Shown: positions 22,301 through 34,756 of the stretch, one piece after another
Position numbering within the stretch: the stretch's first letter is position 1
How the letters are laid out: each line of letters opens with the position of its first letter
NCBI GenBank assembly: GCA_944990035.1
Contig: CALYLX010000035.1
Span: forward strand, 62,001 to 126,000
Origin: Clitopilus passeckerianus
Lineage: Eukaryota > Basidiomycota > Agaricomycetes > Agaricales > Entolomataceae
Length of the DNA: 64,000 nucleotides
Direction: 5' to 3'
Made by a program: the position numbers and the translations under genes
Notes under the pieces: model-generated
What the model was told of the DNA's origin: nothing
The model's input: the letters and a program-made list of their open reading frames with translations, nothing else
Database searches by the model: none

Positions 22301-24563
22301 TCATTTGCAACACTATATGCTATGACTAAAGTCAACTCTTCAATAGCCATGCAAACCCTGCGCGTCTATCGCCCAAGAGTCGTCGTTCATGGTGTAGTGG
22401 GCATGGGCCAAGGCTACGTCGGGGCTGCTGCACTGCACCACCTAGAAGGCTATCACATTCAAAGCCTGGAGCTCGGGACACTGTTGAGCGACTCCACTAG
22501 GGTAAGACCCAGCCCACTTTTCATCTGCCTTGTGTTAACGAAGAATTACAGACCGTAGAAGCTGCCATTGTTCAACTCTTCGTCGAAGCAAAACGACACC
22601 AGCCCTCCGTCATATACATCCCCTCCCTGGTGGGGTGGTGTGCTGCCGTCAGCGAAACGTCAAGGTCGACTGTTCGGGCTATGCTGGATACCCTGGCACC
22701 CACCGACCCCGTTCTCCTGCTGGCCGTTGTTGACGGACAGTGGGCGGAGTTACCTGCCGACGTTAGGTCCTGGTTCGGACCCACGAAGGATAATCGCGTT
22801 GAGCTTGCCACTCCGTCGTCACCCCAGCGAGCTGAGTTCTTCGAGTCGTTGCTGAAGGACGTTCAAAGGCCACCAAATCAGTTCGCTGATGGTATGAAGA
22901 GGAAGTTGAGGGTGTTGGAGAAGTTGCCTGTTGCCCCGCCTTTGCAACCCCGGCAGCCGACGGCATCAGAGCTGGCCATACAAGAGGAGAACGATCAGAA
23001 GCTCATCACGATCTTGAAGTACCGTCTTGGACCAATTTTGACGGAGCTGAAGAGGAAATTCAAGCGGTTTACTAAACGTGCCACTGTAAGTTCTTTTTCA
23101 TTATCTGGTGTCGACCTCACGAGCTAAATATGCTATAGGAGGAATATCACTTTGAAGATGAATTCCTGCCCCCTCCCGTGATACCCGAACCTGTTGTACC
23201 CGAAGAACAACCTCTGGTGAACGGCGTGTCGGAAACCGTTGACATACTCGGCCAGAGTCCCATGGTGGAAGACCCGCCAGCTAATGGGCTGACCAACGGC
23301 ATTGTCCAGCATTTCGAGGAGGTTCAACAGCAGCAACAACAGCAAATTGCTATGATCCAGCTTCCCCGCCTATTCGACGTAGATTTGGAGAGGATGCACT
23401 CCGACCTGTACAAGGGCCGCTACCTCACTCCTCAGGACTTCCTCGGAGACATTGGGAAGATAGTCCATAACGCCGAAGTTCGGGTACACGAGGATTCGGA
23501 GAGGATGTTGAAAGCGCAAGCGATGTATAATGCCGCTGAAGTCAGCATTCAGGAGTTCGACCCTCAGTTCCGGATCGAGTGCGAGCGTATGGCTACAAGG
23601 GAGAGACAGAGGCGAGATGAGGTTAGGAAGGAGAGGGAAAAGGAGAGGGCAGCAGCTGAGGCTGCAAATCCGCCAGTCAATGGGATTCGGAGAAGCGGGA
23701 GAAACAATGGACAGGAGCCCGAAATGTCTATCACAGATCCTGTCCTGCTGGAACGTCGACTCAAACGACAACGCTCTAATGAGGCTACCAGCGAAGAGCA
23801 CGCGTCGGAAGCAGAAAAGGAAGGCGACCGGGAGGCCAAACGACCAAAGACTATGGTCGTTGACGAGGATGATAGAGATCCGTTGGATGTCGTCAGCCCA
23901 GCACATCCAAGAGTACACTTCGCTTCAGACCTGCCAGAGCAACCTGCACCGGCGAGTACTGCAGGCACCACGCCTCCTCCGGTCGAAAACGCCATGGTAG
24001 TTGATGCCGAAACCCCGTCAAGGCGTGCTCCTGGATTCGACCCAGCACTCCTCAACCCGGTACCAGTAGCAGCAGCAGCAGCACCTACTGATGATGCCGA
24101 CAACAACCCTTTTTACCAACCTTCACCCGTCAAGCCCCCTGCTCCTGGCTTGGGGTCTCTTCTGCAACCAAATCAGCCAAGCAGTCGCCAAAGCCCCGCA
24201 ATACCATTTAGCCTTTCCAACCCGGGACCTTCATCTCCTGCTCCGCCACAAACACCAACTCGTTCGATGTCCAAGTCGAAATCGCCACAGCCGCAGCTAG
24301 CAGCCTCCCCAATCCCAATGGTTATTGAGCGGGAGCCAACCCCGCTGCCCGATTTCGAGATTGACGAAGGTCTGGTCGCAGAACTTCAGCGTATGCTGCG
24401 TGATGACACGGGCTCGCTCACCATTGAAGAGCTTGAGCAACTTCGTGCTACATCCCTTGGTTGTGTTTGGAGGCATCGTTCTGCATGGAACCGCAACGAA
24501 CTTTTGAGAGAACTATTAGATACTGTTCGTGAATTCTTGACGGAAACCTCTCTTTACGAATAA
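19323..24563 (+). CDS. YTA7: AAA-ATPase with bromodomain-like region, YTA7/ATAD2 family
   Basis: A chromatin boundary and histone-handling ATPase. Nine exons (19323-20757, 20827-20889, 20944-21117, 21176-21837, 21891-22023, 22078-22290, 22347-22501, 22552-23085 and 23139-24563) sum to 1597 aa. Residues 1-480 are acidic and low-complexity, with a twin NGVPPVYPP repeat and a Gly-rich tract. The first AAA module has VGGLDEHIHSLKEMTLLPL, Walker A GPPGTGKT, pore-loop-like WVGEAERQLR, Walker B IIFFDEID and the Arg-finger region [26 protein letters not shown]. The second AAA module (about 22347-22750) lacks Walker motifs, as in the family. A degenerate bromodomain follows (RLFDVDLERMHSDLYKGRYLTP). 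An unusual charged insert lies inside AAA1 (about 21555-21780). Confidence 0.95.
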
Positions 24564-25106
24564 CCGTTCTTTACTACCCTTCTTACTATCTTGGTCCCTT
24601 CTATCTAATCAATACCGCTTACTCTTGTATCCTATTATTTTATGTATTGTAGCTCGTTCCCCACGTCATTCACGCTTGTGCTTAAGATCTTCAGACGCAA
24701 CATTGAATTCATGCAAGTAAAGGAACAACACGCCAGCGTCTTCGAGGCTTTCCGTACATGCAATCGTCCAGTTTCGGTCAGGACGGCAGAATCTAGGAGA
24801 TTATTGAATAGGCGGTCATGCAATAAAAGATTTCGGACCTGAGGCAGGATACGCAAGGATGGGCAAACAGATGTTACAGATGAGTAAACGTCAAAATTAC
24901 TCATCATATACGAGTATATTTCAAAATATAAAATATATAATGTATATGAGATAGAGTATTCCGGACAGAAGAACCCGTTCAAACTTGCTTTTCAATTAGA
25001 TACTTCTTTGAACAAGGAGGGAGCTGTAACGGTTCCTTTTTGCCATATCTCCCCCTGTACCAGCCTGCCCGATTGTCGATCCACCAGCTGGGAGAGTGTC
25101 TGACGA
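24564..25106. other. Intergenic region 3' of YTA7
   Basis: No gene was seen. The first 100 bases are AT-rich 3' UTR sequence. Confidence 0.45.
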
Positions 25107-25522
25107 TTACGAGTCTGAGTTATTACTCGGAATCGAACTTTACGGTCGCGATTTTGTGATGGCATGTTATTACATAATTTAGGTACTTGTCTATTGTTAT
25201 ATTCATTTCTCCGCGTTCGATTGGCTTGAAACTATTATTCTCCTAATTATTTCTCCTATCAATGCCAAACAATGGAGGGAGATTGATCGTCCCGTGTTGA
25301 GAACGCTCAATTTGCCTTTTTAGGGCTCCCGGCATGATGGCGGCTTGACCACATCAAACCAATGTCCCAGCTTGTCGGGTCGCGGCTGTCGTCTATAATA
25401 ATCGTGTTTTCAAGGAACTCACGCCCGTTCATAGGACAGTCTAAGATGGCGCCGTAGGCGGCCAGACACAGACTCGTAAATGCCGCACCAAGAATTGATG
25501 ACGGCCCTCTCACAACATGTTT
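25107..25522 (+). repeat. Left arm of a 416-base inverted repeat
   Basis: This arm is the reverse complement of 25774-26189. I compared both arms along their length and saw no mismatch. Beyond the arms the flanks diverge at once on both sides. No target-site duplication or recognisable terminal motif was seen. Both arms carry the same short open frame with the peptide SSILGAAFTSLCLAAYGAI, which I do not recognise. Confidence 0.95.
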
Positions 25523-25773
25523 CCTTGAGATGACGAAGCTGTTTTCTGTTGGGACGAAATGGAAAGGTGTCCGACCCAGTGGAACAGACAGAGAGAATAT
25601 ACACCACCGGATCACCTTTATTTGCCGTCTTATGCTTGTACGCCTTTGCGTGTGTGTTGAACCAGTTCGAGGGTCAATGGCTTGTAACCCGTGGAACGCC
25701 GAATGAAGTCAATGGCCTTGAAGATTATGCGTAACTCTTCTTCTTTCGTACGGGCCATTCCTTCGGCCTTCAT
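25523..25773. other. 251-base spacer (loop) of the inverted repeat
   Basis: This is unique sequence between the two arms. On the minus strand an open frame runs from the spacer (near 25615) into the left arm for about 100 codons, so the spacer plus one arm may be the remains of a gene. No domain was recognised. Confidence 0.8.
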
Positions 25774-26189
25774 AAACATGTTGTGAGAGGGCCGTCATCA
25801 ATTCTTGGTGCGGCATTTACGAGTCTGTGTCTGGCCGCCTACGGCGCCATCTTAGACTGTCCTATGAACGGGCGTGAGTTCCTTGAAAACACGATTATTA
25901 TAGACGACAGCCGCGACCCGACAAGCTGGGACATTGGTTTGATGTGGTCAAGCCGCCATCATGCCGGGAGCCCTAAAAAGGCAAATTGAGCGTTCTCAAC
26001 ACGGGACGATCAATCTCCCTCCATTGTTTGGCATTGATAGGAGAAATAATTAGGAGAATAATAGTTTCAAGCCAATCGAACGCGGAGAAATGAATATAAC
26101 AATAGACAAGTACCTAAATTATGTAATAACATGCCATCACAAAATCGCGACCGTAAAGTTCGATTCCGAGTAATAACTCAGACTCGTAA
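25774..26189 (-). repeat. Right arm of the 416-base inverted repeat
   Basis: It is equal in length to the left arm and complementary to it throughout. A transcript across both arms would form a very long hairpin RNA. Confidence 0.95.
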
Positions 26190-26651
26190 CTTGTGAGCAT
26201 GTTTGAGGAAAAAATCGCAAAGCCAGTCCGCAGTAACGTCGAAACCGTAGAAGATGGCTTTACTCCCTGTGTGAATACGAGGGACGCCCAGGCCTGTGGG
26301 CGTATCTGTGCGATTTGTGCAGGGGTACTTCAACTCGAACTATGGGTTTTCTTTAGCGATGTAGCAGCAAGTAATACGAAGAAGACAACAACCTTGCAAG
26401 CTGCTTCTGCTGGGAACATTTCTGCAGAGAATAGAGGCGTACTTAGACGGGTACATGTTGAGAGGGGTTCGTTCTAAGTCGTCTCTGAGAGCTATTGGGT
26501 TTACAGGAAGTCCTATTGCATTGAGCTTGAGGACCTTGCATCCTTCGCTGAACGAACTTGATAGTCACGGTCGCTCATTCCGGGCGTTACCGTGACGTGT
26601 AACACCCTGACTCCAATCCACGATTACTTAAGCTTTCTGGCCTCAGGTATT
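26190..26651. other. Region between the inverted repeat and the F-box-like gene
   Basis: One open frame (26193-26477, plus) has no recognisable domain and probably is not a gene. Nothing else was seen. Confidence 0.4.
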
Positions 26652-28019
26652 ATGCGTGTCCCGGAAGACGTGGTGGTAGAGATCCTTGGGTTCATCCAAC
26701 CACGACTTATAGTCGACCTCGAATCAAATGTTGTCCGGCGCTCGCTTGATTCCGCAAAAGAATACCAGAATGATCTAAAGTCCTTCAAAAATCTTCGCTT
26801 GACCTCTAGGGAGATGAATGCGATCGTGACCCCCTTCTTCTATAGGGAGACCCTCATTCACCTGGCCGCCCCACCGAGCCTTATTGGCCTCGGAGACATG
26901 TTCTCGGCAGGTGCACAATACATTCGCCATTTAGTGATCGATGGCAGGAACTTCGAACGCCCATACATCAAACACGATCAGTACTGGAGGGAGAACCAAC
27001 CCGACCGCCAGGATCTCATCCAGGCAATTGGCGACGGCCTAGCCCGATGTTATAAACTACGCCGTTTAGACGCATTGGGGGACCACGGCCTCTTTCCCTA
27101 TCGACAGTGGCTGAAAAGCCCAAGGGCTCAGTTACCACACCTGGTTTCACTCACATATGCCTCGCTGAGGGGTATCGGGTTGATACACTGTCTCGTTGGC
27201 ATCGGGCCATAGTTAGAGTCTTTGGTGATTCAGGGTGAAAACTGTGACATAATCCAACCAGATTTTGGATTGAACTTCAACCTACTTCCAAGGTTAGCGA
27301 AGCTAGAATCCTTGCACCTTGATGGAAGGTTGAGCAACAAAAGAGAGCTGGAGAAGCTGTTCTCTCGTCTCCATGTCAAGGCTGGGACACCTCCCAAGGC
27401 AAAGCTTCGGACAAGCCCATTACGCCATCTCATTATTACCGGATATTCACAGGCAGAACCTTCGTCTCCACTTTTGGATGGATCAGCGCTCCTCATTGCA
27501 CAGGTCATTTCCCCTATTGTTGGGCATCATCTCACCGTCCTGCACTATTTGCCAGCCAAACTCGTCGCCGTACTACCTTCATGGATCTACCAAAGGCCGA
27601 CGACTGATGTGCATATGCACGACATACTTCGCACGGTCTCTCGTATATGCCCTAATCTTATCACCCTGTCTGTCCCTTGCGCTAGATTATGTTACAGCTT
27701 GGATTGCCTACCATTAAGGCTCAGACACTTCCAGGTGGTCATTACAAGACCCCAAACCCCCATCCCGTACCTCTTAAAACGCCACGTCGAATTTATGCAA
27801 GCCAATGTCGAGGCTCCTCCGCGTAGATCCCTCAGCACATTGTCGATCTTCTCTGTAGCTGTAGACCAATATTTTGACGCAAAGTGGGAAGCCGCACGGC
27901 TTATGATAGCGCCCGGGCTATCTATCAAGACTAATTTTGTCACACATCGGTATCTAAAAGGTCGACAAGGTTTACAAATATCTTACTTGAGGGACAATAT
28001 TGCCTGTATAGGCGTATGA
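26652..28019 (+). pseudogene. F-box-like/leucine-rich protein gene with one in-frame stop codon
   Basis: The F-box-like start is MRVPEDVVVEILGFIQP, followed by KNLRLTSREMNAIVTPFFYRETLIHL, the usual pattern of agaricomycete F-box proteins. The rest has spaced leucine-rich strands (LPHLVSLTYASL, LPRLAKLESLHLDG). The frame is open for 186 codons, hits TAG at 27210-27212 (in GP-stop-LESLVIQG), then stays open in the same frame to 28019. I could not find an intron that removes the stop. It is best read as a recently broken gene or a truncated protein that keeps only the F-box part. F-box proteins recruit substrates to Skp1-Cul1 ligases. An upstream in-frame ATG-like start at 26592 is possible. Confidence 0.7.
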
Positions 28020-28263
28020 CATTCGGCAATGAAGGTGTTTAATTTTGAAGCCTGTATCTACGATCCACAATCACCTTTGTATGTTTTGAGAACGTGGATA
28101 TCCACTTGAGAATGGCGGCTACACTATTCCTTTTCCGCAATGTCCTGAACCTCATTCCCGTCTCGTATTAACGCCGAGCCTGTGGACAATTAATGTAGCA
28201 TATTCGGGATTCCACTAAATGATCCGGGTCAGCTAGCAAAAAACGTGGGACTCACCTGGCTTG

Positions 28264-28281
28264 GTGTGTGTGTGTGTGTGC
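28264..28281. repeat. (GT)n microsatellite
   Basis: A short GT dinucleotide run just upstream of the first NACHT gene. Confidence 0.85.
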
Positions 28282-28331
28282 TCAACGGGCGCTAATTGGG
28301 TTGATTCCGTACTCCCACTGTCAACATCTAC

Positions 28332-30537
28332 ATGCCCGTCTTTTCGACTGCCAAAGACACGATAGTACATGACTCTAACTTTACGAATGCACAGACGGTC
28401 AATAACTACAACTTTGGCGGCCTCAACTACGGCAGTAGGTTTATCAGAATCTGCTATTGGATCCAGCGTGACCCAAATCCATTTCAGATGTGACACATAT
28501 TCTCAAGAAACATACGGTCATAGATGCTCTTTTCGACTCCAACGCACGTTTTGATCCACCAAAGTGCCACCCACAAACTCGAACGGCTGTGCTCGACAAC
28601 ATAGACCGCTGGGCTCGCAACCTAAACGGCCAGTTACCCGTAATGTGGATTAGAGGTGCAGCAGGCGCTGGGAAATCAGCTATCGCGCAGTCGCTCGCCG
28701 AGAGATGGGACGAGGCGAAGATACTAGCTGCAAGCTTCTTCTTCTCGAGGACCGCCTCTGGTCGAAATGTCAAGACGTATCTGATCTCCACCCTTGCGTA
28801 TCAGCTCTCGACATTCATCCCTGCCATCCGCCCACACATCGAAGACGCAATCCACATAGACCCAGAAATATTTTCACGAAACCTTCAGACACAGATGAAG
28901 AAACTCATCGTTGGCCCTTTATTGGCCGTCTCGGGCCAAATTGAGGCCTCGCCAGCGATCGTGATCATCGATGGACTGGATGAATGTTTGGTCGACCTTC
29001 AGGAGCAAGATCACGAGCAACAGCAGAGGGAGATTTTGGAATCCATTGTCTTTGCACTGAAAACCCCTGGCTTTCCCTTACGCTTTCTCATTGCTAGTAG
29101 ACCGGAGAGGTAAATACGGGAGAGTTTTGGGCAAGGACAGCTCAGTAGCCTGTCCTCACGCACCATTCTAGATCATTCCCAGAACCCGGACGCGGATATC
29201 GAGCTATTTCTGCGCTGTGAATTTGCCAGCATAAGGCACAGTCATTCCTATCTCCCCCCTTCATGGCCCCCTGAGGGCACAATTGCCGCGCTAGTCCAGA
29301 AATCTTCGGGGCATTTTGTTTATGTAGCTGTCGCGATACGATTCCTCAAATCTCCTCGAACTGATCCCGAGGCTAATCTTCGCAACATCATGGGAGTGAC
29401 CTTGGAGGGTACTACAAGTAGCCCCTTTGCAGAGCTTGATGCCCTGTACACCCATATTCTACGCTCAGTATCATCACAGTCCCTTCCTATCGTCACTAGT
29501 ATCTTTGAGGTGATGATTCATGGATATCTGACCGGAGGGGGCTACGCCTTGTTCAGCGATCCTGAGCTTCTATCCCCAATTTTCCTAGCGAAGTATCTCT
29601 TCATTTCACTGGGACAGGTGTATCTCCATCTTGTTGATCTTCACTCGATTTTAGAGATCCCTCCCAAGGATTCGGCCCACGTCATACCTGTGTCTTTCAT
29701 CCATGCCTCCTTCAGCGAGTACCTTAGTGATTCCAGCCGTTCACGGTCATTTTTCCTTGAAAAGCAAAAGGCTTTGGATCGCGCCCTTTCCATCTGCCTG
29801 CGGCACCTGTACACGCAGGCGCTTTCCACCGATGGGCGGGTAAAGGATCAATATACTCCAAACGGATTCGCTTACGAAGTGACGGAAGCGCTGCCCTTAT
29901 ATACCAAGAATCCGCCCGACAAATTTATTCTGGAGGCATGCCAGGCTTTGATCGACGAAAACGAAGACAACTTTATCCAATATGGTTGTCACATTGGTCT
30001 GGACGCCACCGGAGCTCGCCGAAATATGGCTGTGATAAGGTATATTTATGTACCGACAACGGGTCAAAACTCTATGCTCGCATTTCTGGAGGTTGGCCTT
30101 TTGTGCACTCCAAAAGGTGCAAAAGGCTGAATTATCTGTGGCAGAAACATCGGATTCATTTGAAGGAAGGATTTCGCCCTATTCCCAGATCCCGACTTCG
30201 TCGTGATAGTCTGACGGGCTCAGAGTTGCTGTTATGCCAGTCATGGGAGGGTGATCATGAAGATTCGTGGTTCAATAGATCAAAATCTTCAGTTGAGTTC
30301 TTTAGCATCTTTCATAACGATACGACTCTAATGTTTAAGTTGAAGGCATCGTTTTTGAACGAGATAGAAACTTCTCCATTATCCTCAAAAGATCCTGCGG
30401 TGAACGTAGTCTCAAAGACACCAGGAGAGCCTGTGACTCAAAAGCGGCGTCGAGGGCTCAAGAAGTGGATTTTGGGGCCCTTGGTCGGTAAACAGAAGTA
30501 CGACGGGAAAGATAAGAAGGGTCAGCCTGACTCTTAG
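28332..30537 (+). pseudogene. NACHT STAND NTPase, copy 1, with one nonsense codon
   Basis: Exons 28332-28434, 28488-30091 and 30145-30537 keep the frame throughout except for one TAA at 29111-29113. That codon sits exactly where copy 2 has Gln in RPERQIRASF, so a CAA to TAA change is likely. The N-terminal exon is short and Asn-rich (NAQTVNNYNFGGLNYG). Then come FDPPKCHPQTR, Walker A RGAAGAGKSAIAQ, AASFFFSRTASGRN, Walker B AIVIIDGLDECL and FLIASRPER. After the stop the homology continues (SWPPEGTIAALVQKSSGHFVY, FIHASFSEYLSD). The C-terminus is basic (QKRRRGLKKWILGPLVGKQK). As transcribed it would give a NACHT-only fragment of about 240 residues. GTAAAT at the stop could be a donor, but no acceptor at a usual distance restores the frame. 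Confidence 0.85.
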
Positions 30538-30625
30538 GTTACATTTTAACTGGACAGATATAACCCTTCTTAAATGTACACCTCCATTTCTTGTTCCCAT
30601 GTCTTAGTGACGTAGGACATGCTCC

Positions 30626-32245
30626 TTAAGATACGCCTGAGGTTACCTTGAAGGCGTCTTTGTTTTCCAGATATTGCGATAGGTTTGCCTGTCAGAGCTC
30701 AGAGCTCAGCTGTAGTAACACGCCTGGACGCGTCCAATCACTCACCACACTCTTCTTCAACTCCTCTGAATCTACGTCTGGACGCTCATTCATTACCACC
30801 CGAGCGTACTGACCAATCACCTCCGCCGACCGTTTTTCGTCGAAGCCAGTTACTGAATTACGATTCACGAGCTCTTTGAACGCCTTCTTGAAGTTTACTT
30901 GGAATCCTGTGTCGCTTCCAAAGCTCTGAGTAATCATGGAGGAGTAGCGCGTATTGAAGTCGATGAGGGTATGCGTATACGCCTTTGGATCAACGGCGAC
31001 GTTGGATGAAGCCTGCGGGGTTGACGCTTGAACTAGCTTAAGCAGTAAATCACGCCCGTCTTGTTCAACGTGCGAAGAAAACGTCGCCCGGAAGCCCTCC
31101 AGGTCGGTCGGGTTCCGTGATAGGAGAAGATAGAGATTTATTCTTGGTTCGTCGTCGTCAGAATCCAAGATGGAAGGGAGTGCGGTCCATATGGCATCCA
31201 GATGTTTCTGGATGAGCACGTCCTCACATTTGGGGAGGAGGAGCTTTCGAGTAGAGGAATGTAGGTATCGCTCGACAAGATCTTCTTCCTTCCGCAGCCA
31301 GCTGTCTGCTTGGGCGAGATAGTCGGGGATGGGTTTTAGGGAGATGGAAGTCGAGGATTCCTTGGTGTAATATTCGTCGGTCGCAGCAAGGAACGGATCC
31401 TCGAAGTTCTTTTTGTACACGTTAAGCTTCGGCTTCGTCAAGTCAGCACTGTCGATATCAATGGAGACGAAGGTGGCTGTGGTTTTCTTGACAAGATCAA
31501 GGTCGACAGAGCTTCCATTTCGATGTTTCTCAACCAGATTGAGGAGGGCTTGCGTGAGCTTTTGTTGATCATTCTGGACAAGGGGGAGTAAATGCTTCTT
31601 CCATTGGATGTAGGCGAGCTGTTGTTCGATCAGTGACAGCAAAGTGGCAAGCAGACAAAAAAAGTGACGTACACTATCGATGGGATAAACACCCTTGTTT
31701 CCCTCGTCACGTTCGCGTTTAACCCAATGGCGGTTGATGAAATTAAAGAGACGGTCGAGAATTCGTGACTGAGCGGAATAGGCTTCCCATTCCCTTGTGT
31801 AGAATATGAGGAGTTCGACGTCTTCAAGCTCGGAAGCTGCCTAGGAAGGGCGTGTGAGTTTGAGCGTATCTGCCTCCAACAAGCATTGAATACGAACCCG
31901 AGCTCGTGTTCTGACGTAGTCTGCCAGATAATCAGACAGCCGATGGTAGAGGAACCCGCCCGGGAGGTCACCAGCTGAATGAGTAAGTTATGACAACTCG
32001 CGGCAAGCTGTTTGGACAGAAGGCGCACTTTTGTTGCTACTGCCGGCGGAACTTGGTCGCTTTTTTGTGCTGGTACAGTAGTTATTGACCGTCGAGTGGA
32101 GGGAAATGTATTCCATAGGAGATAAGGGAGCTTCAGGGCGTGTCATGACTCGGACAATGCCCTGCTCAAGGTAGGCCCATATCTCGCCCTCATCTGCCGT
32201 CGCTGAAGGCATGGCGGAGAGTCCAGACTCGTTTAAGTCCGACAT
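30626..32245 (-). CDS. Truncated cullin-1-like protein, N-terminal repeats only (copy A, intact)
   Basis: Exons in transcript order are 32029-32245, 31898-31974, 31673-31840, 30746-31618 and 30626-30688, giving 465 aa in whole codons. It aligns with the N-terminal half of CUL1: IWAYLEQGIVRVM and NNYCTS (Skp1-binding helix region), FYTREWEAY, INRHWVKREREEGNKGVYPI, KHRNGSSVDLDLVKK, VYKKNFEDPFL, HSSTRKLLLPKCEDVLI and NSVTGFDEKRSAEVIGQYA. The last exon codes for 20 residues (LSQYLENKDAF..., ending SGVS) that match the CUL1 KYIEDKDVF helix, then stop. Full cullins are about 750-800 aa, so the RBX1-binding and neddylation half is missing. It could bind Skp1 without forming an active ligase (inference). 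Its 3' end is 88 bases from NACHT copy 1, in convergent orientation. Confidence 0.85.
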
Positions 32246-32526
32246 AGATGCTTGTTGAGGTGTATCCCGTGAGATTCGTCAGAGAATTGGACCTCGATGG
32301 GTTTGGATGGAGTAGGACGAGTCAAGAAGCTGTTGGGCGCTTAATGGCCCGAAGGTTGCGGGCCAAGCTTTGGCGCTAGAATTGCATCGGGATTCGGCAG
32401 CCATGTTCCCACGGCGTGAAGAAATAATGATCATTTCTTGCACTGATTCTTTACTTGCTCGCGTTCTCTTCTCGATCAGTTCCATTAAGCAGATTCCTGC
32501 AGCTATAAGTCACAGGATATTCAAAA

Positions 32527-34756
32527 ATGAACCCCAGTTTCTGCCCTTGTGGCGTTTGGTCGGCACTCGGCATTATGATAGGCCAGGAAGATCAGCGTTT
32601 AGCCAACTATGGTTCTTTGCAAAATCGTCTAAAAGGTCAGCTGAGCTCTTTTGCGTGGTTGCCCCTTGACCACTACTGGGCGTTCAACCAAGGAGACGAC
32701 GAATCTCGAGAGTCCGCAGGTAAGATATGGCAACCACCAACCTTATATACTGGCACCATTTTCGCTGATATTCAAACCCCTATTACTAATAACGCACCAG
32801 CACAGGCAATCTGAATTTCTACTATGGTCCGTCCCAAATTGCATCACACCAATTTTGGCTGACGTCTGAACGCCAGGACCGGGAAGCACCCATAAACGAC
32901 ACAGCCAGTCAGAAAACCGGAATCGACTCGGACGAGAACTTTGAGGTCCACTCGAATCACGAAACCATGCCCCACCGACTGTCAAGAAGCACGTAAGCGC
33001 CCATCTGACAACCATTTTCATGCTTGTTCTCATCACTCATTTGGCCACCCCCTACAGTTACACTGGTGCGCTGCTTTTCAATGCAGGCGCTTTCGTTTTA
33101 CCTGCGCTCTATGACACCCTAGTCAAAATCTGGATTTCAAAAATCGATAGTTCGTTCGTGGTGACCACTGACGCCTACACCTATATCTCCACCATTATCG
33201 AAGTCCTCAACGAAGGTCTACCACGCGCTGCGTATCTCGTCATCGGGGATCCCACTAAGCCCCTTTCATATCGGCTCAACCTTGTTACGACTCTTCTGGC
33301 GTTCCAGATGATAGCAGGACTAGTGATGTCGATTATTTTCCTGGCTCTTGCACCAAATTTGGCTGCTGCTTTTGTGCCAGAAAGTGTCAGAGCAGCCTCG
33401 ATTGGGTATGTACGGATATCGGCATTCTCAGCACTAACTAGTGCCACGGATACAGCCGTTAGCCTTGCGACTCGGTCGCTGGATCGACCGGATATCCCAT
33501 TAGCAATTAGTCTTTGTCGAACGGGTACGTGTTGTTGATTTGTTCCAGGACCACTAGCTAATGATATTCGACTCGTAGCCGCGAACATTATCCTCGATTT
33601 CATCTTTCTCTCTACGTTCCGCGTCAACACGGGTCATCCACCCACTGTCAACACCCAGGCTTCAATTCGCATGGCGTGCAATGGCCTCGCTTGCATTGTT
33701 GGCCTTGGCTATTTCTTCTTTGTCGTCCGACGACTGCGCAAGCATCACAAGATTGACGAAAGCTGGAAGACGATATGGGTACCAACATGGACATCGTTCG
33801 TGGCTTTAGGCAAGCCAGGTTTGCACACGGCAGTCGAGTCTGCGGTGAGGAATGCGTTGTACTTGTGGCTGATCCACGGAATTGTCGCTTTGGGCAGCGA
33901 TTACGCTACTGCGTACGTTTATGTACTTTCATCGTGTGGATCTGAACTAATTTCCTTCTTCTAGATGGGGAATGTGAGTTGGTGCTAGCCTCGCGATTGG
34001 TGCAGGAGATAATTGTTTCCTGCAGTTTCAATACCATCCGCTGGGGTCTCGTTATGGTCCCGATCAACGCACTTTCTGCGACCTCCTCGACATTCGTAGG
34101 TCACGAGTGGGGCCTGTGGCGGGAACGTGCCATCAGCCAGGGGTTCACCCAAGCAAGCCTCAAAGATCTCTTGGGTACGTACCAGCGCACAGCTAAACAC
34201 CTCAAAATCAGAGCTAATTACACTCTCAGGCCCTCGCAAAATTATCCCTCTCCGAGAATCAACTGGAATATTCCGACCAGCCCTCCGCTCTACCTTCATT
34301 GCACTTGTAATCGAAGTCCCGCTGTGCCTGACGTTCTCTTTCTGGCTCGCGCGTCCGTTTGCACGGTACCTGTCTGATTCAGACGCCGTTGCAGATATTA
34401 CTGCTAAGATGTGGCGCTCAATTGACTGGTGTTATATCATGTACGGCACCGACACGCAGTTGGCGGCTATCCTTTTGGCAACAAGGCCTACATGGTATTT
34501 GATGAATTCCGTTGTCGTCAATGTCCTCTGGGTATTCCCGTGGGCCACAGCCCTGCAGGTCGGCATACCAATCACAGAGAAGTAAGCCTCCATTTCTGAT
34601 TGTGAGGAGTTTCGCTAACGCGTCTCGTGTAGGACTGCGTGGAAGTACCATTCGTTGGTGTTTGGCGGAAGTCTCGTCGCGAGCTTTGTCGTGACGATCG
34701 CCACTGTCATCCTCTGGGCTGTTTGGCTCTTACGCGGCAAAGTCAAGCACTTGTGA
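32527..34756 (+). CDS. MATE-family multidrug/toxin extrusion-like membrane transporter
   Basis: Eight exons (32527-32719, 32806-32992, 33058-33524, 33579-33912, 33965-33973, 34026-34174, 34230-34581 and 34633-34756) sum to 604 aa. After a polar N-terminus of about 125 residues, [25 protein letters not shown] begins a series of about twelve hydrophobic segments. The fungal MATE signature [29 protein letters not shown] follows the microexon. The protein ends with a membrane segment and [10 protein letters not shown]. It probably exports small molecules in exchange for protons or sodium; the substrate is not visible. The fifth exon is only 9 bases and is needed to avoid a stop. The start at 32527 is the first ATG in frame; 32569 is an alternative. 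Confidence 0.88.

Noticed and set aside
25107..26189. Terminal inverted repeat DNA transposon
   Set aside because: The arms are far longer than typical terminal repeats, no transposase lies between them and no target-site duplication is visible.
29103..29150. Intron starting GTAAAT that would remove the NACHT 1 stop
   Set aside because: Acceptors within reach give introns under 40 bases and break the alignment with copies 2 and 3, which continues directly after the stop codon.
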